Shown here piece after piece: positions 1-5,438 of a stretch of 8,195 bases of DNA (the first letter of the stretch is position 1; every line of letters begins with the position of its first letter). Location: positions 1-8,195 of the forward strand of contig JAISZZ010000036.1 in the NCBI GenBank assembly GCA_031284385.1, given 5' to 3'. Source of the DNA: Treponema sp. Its GTDB lineage: Bacteria > Spirochaetota > Spirochaetia > Treponematales > Breznakiellaceae. Below the pieces are notes generated by a model. It had not been told where the DNA came from. It made no database searches and saw only the letters and a program-made list of their open reading frames with translations. A program made the position numbers and the translations under genes.

Positions 1-1
1 C

Positions 2-52
2 TTCCTCTTTGCCGCCCTTAATATCCTGGAGCCGCTGTATGAAGTATGCCTG
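2..52 (+). pseudogene. Upstream reading-frame segment of the Type IIG-like DNA methyltransferase (tail of SAM motif I)
   Basis: Reading from base 2 gives FLFAALNILEPLYEVCL. This is the stretch that, from my knowledge of Eco57I-class and Type IIG adenine methyltransferases, directly follows the SAM-binding motif I (family form DPxCGSGAFLFAAL). Motif I itself lies before the window. The segment is in a different frame from the long downstream frame. To join them, one base is missing around 53-54: restoring a G (CTG-GAT-GCG-ATG) would read CLDAMEEF, which fits the family. The gene is therefore either broken by a one-base deletion or carries a sequencing error. The identification rests on 17 residues plus perfect family-like continuity. 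Confidence 0.7.
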
Positions 53-1755
53 ATGCGATGGAAGAATTTTACCTGGCAAATCCCAAAGGCAATACCGATT
101 TTGGGGATCATCTGCTGCCCTTGTTGAACGGCGAACACCCCAGCCGCAGCTACTATATTTATAAAACGATTATTTTGAATAATCTTTACGGCGTGGACTT
201 GATGAAAGAAGCGGTGGAAATAGCCAAACTGCGCCTTTTTCTTAAACTGGTCGCCGAGGTTGATCCTTCCCACCGTAAAAAGAACTTTGGCCTTGAGCCT
301 CTGCCGGACATTGACTTTAATATCCGTTCCGGCAACACCCTGGTTGGTTTTGCCACGGAAGGGCAGCTTGAAGAAGTAGTAAAAAAAGTTGAAGGCGATC
401 TAATTTACAAAGAAAAACTTGAGGGGCTAGAGGCGGCCTGTAAAACGGCATCGGCAAGTTTTGAACATTTCAAGAAAATGCAGATGGTAGTCAGCTCAGA
501 CAGCGCGGTCATCCGTCAGGCAAAGGGCGCTTACGCAAACGCCATCAAAACACTGGACGAAAAGCTTAACCGCTATTTGGCCGACACCTACGGCATGGGT
601 ACAAAGACTCAATGGAAAAGCGAGAAAGAAAAAGAACAGGCGTACCAAGAGTGGAAAGAAAGCCACCAGCCATTTCATTGGTTTGCGGAATTTTACGAGA
701 TAATCAGCAAAGGCGGCTTTGACGTGGTGATTGGGAATCCGCCGTATGTGGAAATGTCTGCGAAGAATGTAAAATACGAAGTGCTATCATTTAAAACCAG
801 AAAAGCAAATAATTTACATACACTTTGTTTTGAACGTTTCAACCAGTTATCAAAGAGAAAATCAAGCAAAAATGGAATTATTTTACCTGTAGGAGCATTT
901 TCTACACAGAATATGAAACCAGTGATGAATTTTATTGATGATAATTACGGTACTAAATGGTTTAGTTTTTATCATTTTCGTCCTCAACCTTTATTTAATG
1001 GAGACAAGGGTGCAAATATAGCAACTACCATTCTACTAACCAGTATTGCTGGTAATAATCGCTATTCTACTGGCATGAAAAAATTCAATGAAGATAGCAG
1101 GAATTATTTATTTGATCATTTGAATTATATTGGAGATAATACGACATTTAGGAAACGATATGATTACTGTTTTCCAAAAATTAGTTCTAATATTGAATTG
1201 GGCATATTAAAAAAAATTTTAACAAATGCTTCTTTATCAGAATTGCGTTCTGAAATAGCAACAAAACAATTCATTTGTTATCGAACCGCAGGTGGTTTAT
1301 ATTATAAAATAATTTTGAATTTTCCTTTCCCTTATAAATCAACTTCTAATAAAATATCTTATTTTTATAAAGATATAGACCACAATGTTATAACTTCATT
1401 CTTAAATAGTTCTTTGCAATGGCTTTTATGTACAGTATCTTTTGACACCCTCAATTTTAAGGACTATTATATTTTTTCGTTGCCGTTTTCATACAATAAT
1501 TTGTCATCAAAAAATAAAGATGATTTACACACTTTGTGTGATGATTTAATGAAAGATTATAAAAAACACGCAAAACACAAACACCGTGGTAATACACCTT
1601 GTTACGAAATAACTGCAAGTATTTCAAAACCCATTATTGATGAAATCGACAAAGTCCTTGCCAAACACTACGGCTTTACCGAGGAAGAGCTGGATTTTAT
1701 CATCAACTATGATATAAAATATAGGATGGGCGGCGAATTGGAGGGGGAGGAATAA
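46..1755 (+). CDS. Type IIG / Eco57I-like adenine DNA methyltransferase (restriction-modification), C-terminal two thirds, frameshifted
   Basis: This encodes an N6-adenine DNA methyltransferase of the large Eco57I/Type IIG restriction-modification class, which modifies and often also cuts a specific DNA site using SAM. The 569 residues visible contain a conserved helix region (LRLFLKLVAEVD near 62-73), the family motif SGNTLVG (95-101) and catalytic motif IV, NPPY, at 231-234. The target-recognition region spans roughly residues 245-530. The closing segment, GFTEEELDFIINYDIKYRMG, is typical of these enzymes. The ATG at 46 is probably not the natural start: motif I lies upstream in another frame (bases 2-52), so the intact protein would be much longer, usually around 1000 residues or more, and any nuclease domain would be upstream of the window. 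If the frameshift is real the enzyme is inactive, because motif I and motif IV are separated. A BREX PglX-type relative is a less likely alternative. Confidence 0.85.
   Translation: MPDAMEEFYLANPKGNTDFGDHLLPLLNGEHPSRSYYIYKTIILNNLYGVDLMKEAVEIAKLRLFLKLVAEVDPSHRKKNFGLEPLPDIDFNIRSGNTLVGFATEGQLEEVVKKVEGDLIYKEKLEGLEAACKTASASFEHFKKMQMVVSSDSAVIRQAKGAYANAIKTLDEKLNRYLADTYGMGTKTQWKSEKEKEQAYQEWKESHQPFHWFAEFYEIISKGGFDVVIGNPPYVEMSAKNVKYEVLSFKTRKANNLHTLCFERFNQLSKRKSSKNGIILPVGAFSTQNMKPVMNFIDDNYGTKWFSFYHFRPQPLFNGDKGANIATTILLTSIAGNNRYSTGMKKFNEDSRNYLFDHLNYIGDNTTFRKRYDYCFPKISSNIELGILKKILTNASLSELRSEIATKQFICYRTAGGLYYKIILNFPFPYKSTSNKISYFYKDIDHNVITSFLNSSLQWLLCTVSFDTLNFKDYYIFSLPFSYNNLSSKNKDDLHTLCDDLMKDYKKHAKHKHRGNTPCYEITASISKPIIDEIDKVLAKHYGFTEEELDFIINYDIKYRMGGELEGEE
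765..1640 (+). other. AT-rich target-recognition domain within the methyltransferase gene
   Basis: Base composition changes sharply inside the gene. The flanks (before about 765 and after about 1640) are mixed and use many G/C-ending codons. The core is strongly AT-rich, with many AAT, TTT, ATT and TTA codons. The core lies after catalytic motif IV and before the conserved C-terminal segment, where Type IIG enzymes carry the domain that reads the DNA target. Known biology of the family is that this domain is exchanged between alleles, so a transferred specificity module is the natural inference. Boundaries are judged by eye. Confidence 0.6.
1743..1750 (+). promoter_or_regulatory. Ribosome binding site for the cytosine-methyltransferase stump
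   Basis: GGGGGAGG lies inside the last codons of the adenine methyltransferase gene and ends 9 bases before the ATG at 1760. This is a good Shine-Dalgarno spacing. It supports 1760 as a genuine former start, translated together with the upstream methyltransferase gene as one restriction-modification operon. Confidence 0.55.
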
Positions 1756-1759
1756 CCCA

Positions 1760-1831
1760 ATGACATACCCCGAAAAGCGGATAGGAGTTGATTTATTCGC
1801 GGGCGCGAAACCGGCTAAGGCGTTAAAATAA
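1760..1831 (+). pseudogene. 5' stump of a C5-cytosine DNA methyltransferase
   Basis: The frame reads MTYPEKRIGVDLFAGA and then KPAKALK before a stop. VDLFAGA is the start of motif I of C5-cytosine DNA methyltransferases (family form DLFAGxGG), which characteristically lies within the first 10-20 residues of the protein, as here. A normal enzyme has 300 or more residues, so nearly everything is missing, including the PC catalytic motif. Similarity stops after the GCG codon at 1805-1807, where the sequence passes into the hairpin shared with the end of the rsm22-like gene. It starts 5 bases after the adenine methyltransferase stop, behind a good ribosome binding site. I read it as a truncated remnant of a two-gene restriction-modification operon. 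Only about 10 residues carry the identification, so chance similarity is possible. Confidence 0.55.
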
Positions 1832-1845
1832 ACGCGCCGGTTTTT
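1808..1845 (+). terminator. Rho-independent terminator, overlapping the stop of the convergent rsm22-like gene
   Basis: Arms AAACCGGC (1808-1815) and GCCGGTTT (1836-1843) pair. Inside them GCGTT (1820-1824) pairs with AACGC (1831-1835) around the loop AAAATA, with TAAG bulged. Five T residues at 1841-1845 follow on the plus strand, so the hairpin should stop transcripts from the restriction-modification side. On the minus strand the hairpin begins within the last codons of the rsm22-like gene but is followed by only three T residues, so terminator function there is weaker. Confidence 0.7.
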
Positions 1846-2996
1846 GTGTCACGGGTTATTTTGTCGGGCGTTTCAGTCTGAAAGAAACTTCCCTGCCTGT
1901 ATTTTTCGGCAAAACCGCCGCGCAGCAGGGTAAGGCCGTTTTCAGAACATGCGTAGCGGCCTGTCATACCGGCGGACAGCGGGAATGCGTCCGAAATTAC
2001 CCGTACATTCAAAAATTCCGGCGCGCCGTCCCCTGTCGCGGCTTTTTTCGAGGCAAGCAGGAACGAGAGCGTTACCTTTTCCTTCGGCAGCGCGGCGGCG
2101 GCGGAAAGTTTATGCAGAGCCGGCGGCGCATCGTCCGCGTCAACATTGAAATGACACCATTTTTGGCCGCGCCGCCCGCCCCTCATCGCGCAGCCGCGCG
2201 ATGAGGGGCATGGCGCTTCTATCGAAAATCCCCGCCCAATGAATTCGCCGCGCAACAGGCTCAAAAACTGAGCCGGACGCGGGGCGCCCGGTTCCACCAC
2301 AAGAATACGCCCCGAATCGTCCGCAAAACCGGCAAGACTTCGCGTGAATTTTTTTGCGGCGGACGCAAGAGACGCGGTATCACCCTGCGGGACTTTTTGA
2401 AACAGCTCGTTACAGACGTTCACGGCGCAAACCAGCGCGGCGGGCGGAAGTTTGAGCCTTTCGCCGAGCGCGGCACGGTAAGTCTTTATCCGCCACGCAC
2501 CGTTTTCCCCGGCGAGCGCGAAAAAGAGCTTTTTACCGGCCTCCAGCGCCCCGCCGTTCTGGTCTACACAGTGAAAACTGAGCGGCGCGGAACGCAATTC
2601 AGGCAGCGCTATCCACAGCGCGGCGGGCAGGGTCAGCGGCCCCGACCCCAAATCGGTGATTTCCACGCTTCCCGCGCCGCTGCCCGCGCCGCCGCCCGTA
2701 CCGTCCGGCGGCCACGATTCCAACAACAGCGAGGGCAGCAGGCGGGACAGCCTGAACACATTCCACGGCATAAAGCACCGCAGATAAGCGTTGAACAACG
2801 CCGGGTCGCTCATGTAAGAGCCGTTCAAACAGGATCGTTCTTTGGTCAACAATGCCGAGAGTCGCGAAATGTTTTTCGGTAGCTCCGCGGAAAAACGCCG
2901 CTTCAAGGGGAATGTTTTGTCTATCGCGAGCAACAGGTCTTCGATGCCGCGGCGTATTCCGGCTGTAAGCGGCGGGAAGAGGCTGCGTTCAATCAC
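1815..2996 (-). CDS. Rsm22-family protein (METTL17-like, putative ribosome small-subunit assembly factor with cysteine metal site)
   Basis: The 393-residue protein resembles the Rsm22 family, methyltransferase-fold proteins that associate with the small ribosomal subunit; the mitochondrial members are yeast Rsm22 and human METTL17. Visible features are a Rossmann-type SAM-fold motif DLGSGPLTLPAAL (115-127), the segment VVEPG (233-237), and a cysteine set C263, C269, C281 (in WCHF) and C350. In the family these cysteines ligate a zinc ion or Fe-S cluster. A Gly/Ala/Ser-rich stretch (99-110) looks like a linker, and residues 270-280 are longer than I expect for the family. The start is GTG at 2996, within a GTGA overlap with the coaC stop, implying translational coupling. 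The gene is visibly more GC-rich than its neighbours. Whether bacterial members methylate anything is not established, so I give no gene symbol. The reading rests on motifs, not an alignment. Confidence 0.78.
   Translation of the reverse strand: MIERSLFPPLTAGIRRGIEDLLLAIDKTFPLKRRFSAELPKNISRLSALLTKERSCLNGSYMSDPALFNAYLRCFMPWNVFRLSRLLPSLLLESWPPDGTGGGAGSGAGSVEITDLGSGPLTLPAALWIALPELRSAPLSFHCVDQNGGALEAGKKLFFALAGENGAWRIKTYRAALGERLKLPPAALVCAVNVCNELFQKVPQGDTASLASAAKKFTRSLAGFADDSGRILVVEPGAPRPAQFLSLLRGEFIGRGFSIEAPCPSSRGCAMRGGRRGQKWCHFNVDADDAPPALHKLSAAAALPKEKVTLSFLLASKKAATGDGAPEFLNVRVISDAFPLSAGMTGRYACSENGLTLLRGGFAEKYRQGSFFQTETPDKITRDTKTGAFILTP
2178..2209. repeat. Perfect 14-bp inverted repeat, 4-base loop, inside the rsm22-like gene
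   Basis: GCCCCTCATCGCGC (2178-2191) and GCGCGATGAGGGGC (2196-2209) are exact reverse complements separated by AGCC. On the coding (minus) strand the repeat encodes residues from C263 through the CAMRG segment, that is two of the putative metal-binding cysteines. It would form a very stable mRNA hairpin or DNA cruciform in the middle of the gene. It has no T-run, so it is not an obvious terminator. Confidence 0.9.
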
Positions 2997-3550
2997 CGGT
3001 CACCGTCGGCGGATTTTTCGAGCAGCGAGAGCGCAGTGTTTACAATGCCGTTCACTTCGGCAAGCGCGCCGCTTCCGGTATCCCCACAGGCCAGTTCCCC
3101 TTCCGCCGGACCGACAAAGGTATAACCATGTTTTTTTAGTTTTTCGACATTGTCCTGAACGATTGTGTTTTCCCACATTGCCGTATTCATCGCGGGGCAA
3201 ATGATGACGGGCTTCCCCGTCATAGCCATCACGACAGCGCTCAACATATCGTCCGCTATGCCGCCTGCCAGTTTGCCTATTATGTCCGCTGTGGCGGGCG
3301 CGACGAGCGCGAGGGCTGCCTCCTTCGCAAGAGAAATATGGCGGACATCCTCGTAAAATACATCTTCAAACATATCCGTATACACTTTATGTTTTGTCAA
3401 CGTTTGAAAAGTAAGCGGCGTTATAAAACGCCGTGCGTTTTTTGTCATAATGACCTTTACGGAAATATGCCGTTTAACAAAAAGACGCGCAATTTCCGCC
3501 GCCTTATACGCCGCTATTCCGCCTGTAACTCCAAGCAAAATATTTTTCAT
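2993..3550 (-). CDS. coaC: Phosphopantothenoylcysteine decarboxylase (CoaC, stand-alone)
   Basis: This FMN-dependent flavoprotein decarboxylates 4'-phosphopantothenoylcysteine to 4'-phosphopantetheine, step 3 of cytosolic CoA synthesis. The 185 residues show the N-terminal flavoprotein motif GVTGGIAAYK (7-16), the active-site histidine H71 in HISLA, the PAMNTAMW substrate motif (119-126), and the flexible clamp ELACGDTGSGAL (152-163) with active cysteine C155. The length fits a stand-alone decarboxylase; in many bacteria this domain is fused to CoaB as a protein of about 400 residues. The start ATG at 3550 overlaps the coaB stop (ATGA) and its own stop overlaps the GTG of the rsm22-like gene, so all three are likely translated in a coupled way. 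All expected catalytic residues are present, and I see no damage. Confidence 0.95.
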   Translation of the reverse strand: MKNILLGVTGGIAAYKAAEIARLFVKRHISVKVIMTKNARRFITPLTFQTLTKHKVYTDMFEDVFYEDVRHISLAKEAALALVAPATADIIGKLAGGIADDMLSAVVMAMTGKPVIICPAMNTAMWENTIVQDNVEKLKKHGYTFVGPAEGELACGDTGSGALAEVNGIVNTALSLLEKSADGDR

Positions 3551-4245
3551 GTTCGTTTCTCATTTAATAATGAATACATTTTGTCCGCTATTCCACAGGC
3601 GATTTCTTTTTTTGTCAAGTATTCCGTTATGTTTTTATTTTTATCCAGCAGATAAGCCTTATGTCCGGTTTTTGTTATAACTCTTTTATCATTTGCGATT
3701 ACAAACGCGCAGTTATTTTTTTTCAAAATATCATAAGCCGTATCTATCAATGTTTCTTTTGTTACGCCGCATAACAGCTTAAAGCCTGCAAGCACGGCGC
3801 GGGGCGCAAGGCTTGAAAAAAATGATATTATTTTTGGAGCAGCTTCCAGCGTAAGTATAAGCTCGTTTTCGCCGGAAGCTATTTTTTTGCTGCGGTCAAG
3901 TTCCGCGCCGCAGCCTGTTTTTACGGATTTAACGCGGTAATCGCTTACCGCCATCGCGTGAACGATTCCAGCAATTTCATTTTTTAACAAAATATTTTTT
4001 ACCGCTTCCATCACGGAATCCGTGTCGCTTACCGGCCATACCTCCGCATTGTTTGTATCAGGCATAGCTGCGCCAATTCCGCAGACATAAAAAATTTTTT
4101 CACAAGCAGCCTTGTCTGCCAGCGCGCGGCAGACAAGGCTGCCCAGTTCTCCCGTTGATGAATTACCTATGAAACGCGCCTCATCAATTTTTTCCCGCGT
4201 TCCGCCTGAAGTTACCAAAAATTTGTATTTTCCCCCGTCTGTCAC
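3547..4245 (-). CDS. coaB: Phosphopantothenate--cysteine ligase (CoaB, stand-alone)
   Basis: This cytosolic enzyme joins L-cysteine to 4'-phosphopantothenate using a nucleotide triphosphate, step 2 after pantothenate phosphorylation. The 232 residues follow the stand-alone CoaB type known from streptococci rather than the CoaB half of fused Dfp. They carry VTSGGTRE (11-18), the N28/STG segment in FIGNSSTGELG, MAVSDY (98-103), the lysine-containing KKIAS followed by LEAAPKII (120-140), AGFKLL (153-158) and ANDK (184-187). The start is GTG at 4245, 13 bases after the coaX stop, with a modest AAGG sequence before it; no better upstream start is possible without running into coaX. The end overlaps coaC by four bases. 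Codons 35-48 are built on a perfect 15-bp inverted repeat, described separately. Confidence 0.93.
   Translation of the reverse strand: MTDGGKYKFLVTSGGTREKIDEARFIGNSSTGELGSLVCRALADKAACEKIFYVCGIGAAMPDTNNAEVWPVSDTDSVMEAVKNILLKNEIAGIVHAMAVSDYRVKSVKTGCGAELDRSKKIASGENELILTLEAAPKIISFFSSLAPRAVLAGFKLLCGVTKETLIDTAYDILKKNNCAFVIANDKRVITKTGHKAYLLDKNKNITEYLTKKEIACGIADKMYSLLNEKRT
4106..4142. repeat. Perfect 15-bp inverted repeat, 7-base loop, inside coaB
   Basis: GCAGCCTTGTCTGCC (4106-4120) and GGCAGACAAGGCTGC (4128-4142) are exact reverse complements around AGCGCGC. On the coding strand it encodes the segment GSLVCRALADKAA. The protein appears to keep the family length across this stretch, so it looks like native codons that became palindromic rather than an inserted element. 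There is no U-run, so termination is unlikely. A strong coding-region mRNA hairpin is expected. Confidence 0.9.
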
Positions 4246-4258
4246 TTTACCGCCGCCT

Positions 4259-5050
4259 TCAACAAACCATGCCGGAAATTATTTTTAGGCCACGCAGTAT
4301 TAGCTGCCTATCGACATATTGAAACACGTCCGTTATCGGCTGCAACACACTGTTAAGCCCGCCTGTAGCGATTACGGAAATATCGTTTCGCGAAACGCCA
4401 TCCACGCCCTCCATATCCTTTTTCATTTCCGAAAGCAGGAATTCAACTAGCCCCTTGTAACCAAGCACAATCCCCGCCTGAATCGCATGAACTGTGTTTC
4501 CACCCAGCGATGAGGCGGGCGCTTCCAGCGGCACTACGGAAAGCTGCGCGGTATTTGCCGAAAGAGCCGTTACCGCCGTTCCCAGACCAGGTGCAAACGC
4601 GCAGCCAAGTATGTCGCCCGACTTGCCCACTGCGGTAAAAGTAAGCGCCGTTCCAAAATCCACGATGATGCAGGCACCCCCAAACCGCGTGTACGCGGCG
4701 ACAGCGTTGCACATAAGGTCTGTCCCTATCTCGTGTACACGCGCCGCGGGCGCTTTAACAGGCAGCCTGTCGTAAATCGCGTGATTCACGAGCAGAGGTT
4801 TACTGCCTGTCATTTTTTTAACCATGTTGACGAATGGCCCTATCAGCGCCGGCACAACGGAACTTATCGTAGCCGAATCGATTTCCTCCGGCACTACCCC
4901 AATATCGCGCATCAGCGACCGGAATATGATACCGTACTCATCCCCTGTTCTATGCGCGTCTGTAAAGATGCGCCCAAGCTCAATCATATCGTCCCCGCGA
5001 AAAAGCGCCGCGACAATATTCGTGTTCCCAATATCAATAACAAGCAGCAT
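4259..5050 (-). CDS. coaX: Type III pantothenate kinase (CoaX)
   Basis: It phosphorylates pantothenate, the first and committed step of CoA synthesis. The type III enzyme belongs to the acetate/sugar kinase-Hsc70-actin fold, needs a monovalent cation and is typically insensitive to CoA feedback. The 263 residues, a normal length, contain the phosphate-binding DIGNTN (6-11), GTD (109-111) with probable catalytic D111, VDFGTALTF (130-138), the glycine-rich APGLG (153-157) and GGNTVHAIQAG (183-193). The family usually has Arg after the GxD aspartate; here it is Leu (GTDLMCNA). The ATG at 5050 has a clear AAGGCGG site 8 bases upstream. It is the first gene of the four-gene operon. The 13-base gap to coaB and the overlaps beyond mean its promoter likely drives all four genes. 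Confidence 0.95.
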   Translation of the reverse strand: MLLVIDIGNTNIVAALFRGDDMIELGRIFTDAHRTGDEYGIIFRSLMRDIGVVPEEIDSATISSVVPALIGPFVNMVKKMTGSKPLLVNHAIYDRLPVKAPAARVHEIGTDLMCNAVAAYTRFGGACIIVDFGTALTFTAVGKSGDILGCAFAPGLGTAVTALSANTAQLSVVPLEAPASSLGGNTVHAIQAGIVLGYKGLVEFLLSEMKKDMEGVDGVSRNDISVIATGGLNSVLQPITDVFQYVDRQLILRGLKIISGMVC

Positions 5051-5058
5051 GATTATTT

Positions 5059-5065
5059 CCGCCTT
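5059..5065 (-). promoter_or_regulatory. Ribosome binding site of coaX
   Basis: AAGGCGG on the minus strand lies 8 bases before the ATG at 5050. It fixes the coaX start and is the strongest Shine-Dalgarno sequence of the operon. Confidence 0.6.
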
Positions 5066-5089
5066 AATTATTATGACCGTGTTTTAACT

Positions 5090-5117
5090 ATAATAGCAAT
5101 GCCGCCATCCATGACAG
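5090..5117 (-). promoter_or_regulatory. Candidate promoter of the coaX-coaB-coaC-rsm22 operon
   Basis: On the minus strand CTGTCA (5112-5117, four of six matches to the -35 consensus) is followed after 16 bases by TATTAT (5090-5095, five of six matches to -10). This would place the transcript start about 30-35 bases before the coaX ATG. The match is by eye. The decayed transposase lies immediately upstream, so part of the original control region may have been displaced. Confidence 0.4.
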
Positions 5118-5157
5118 GGCAGCGTGCAAAGACCTTTGCGCGGGTATTTTCGGAGAT

Positions 5158-5419
5158 ATGGGGTGTCAGACGGATATAGCGGCGAAGATGACGCACATAC
5201 GGCCGCTTGGGGAGGAAAAAACAGGAGAAGCAGCAAAACATGGAATTTGCAGCGCGGCGGTGTGTTGTAAAGGTGTGTTATTCATGGATGAATTGGTTTA
5301 GGAAACTGTTGGTGAGGTATGAAAAAAAGCGTGGTAAATACCGGCGGAACCATCGGGCGCTGGTATAGTTTGCCTGCGCGGTTAGTGTTTGGAGAAATCT
5401 GCTGCCGGTTCATCCATGA
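5158..5419 (+). pseudogene. Decayed C-terminus of an IS5-family transposase
   Basis: Three frames must be stitched. SDGYSGED (5166-5189) resembles the DxGYDGED stretch of IS5-type transposases. HIRPLGEEK (5194-5220) resembles HIRxRGEEK, and from 5249 comes AARRCVVKVCYSW then MNWFRKLLVRYEKK, close to the family form ARRWVVEVCHSW...NRFRKLLVRYEK. An in-frame TAG at 5366 interrupts the continuation FACAVSVWRN before the final TGA at 5417-5419. In the family the E of RWVVE is probably the third acidic residue of the DDE triad; here it is K. The element is therefore inactive. It occupies most of the gap between coaX and the convergent 629-codon gene, with its 5' part missing. I could not identify terminal inverted repeats. 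Confidence 0.75.
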
Positions 5420-5438
5420 CTTATTCCCGGATAAGATA

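Noticed and set aside
2397..2882. Long plus-strand frame (161 codons) opposite the rsm22-like gene.
   Set aside because: Arg/Pro/Gln-rich composition is typical of the antisense frame of a GC-rich gene. The minus-strand frame carries the family motifs.
4733..5179. Plus-strand frame of 148 codons opposite coaX extending past its start.
   Set aside because: Mostly antisense to the conserved coaX coding sequence, with no similarity to any family and no ribosome binding site.
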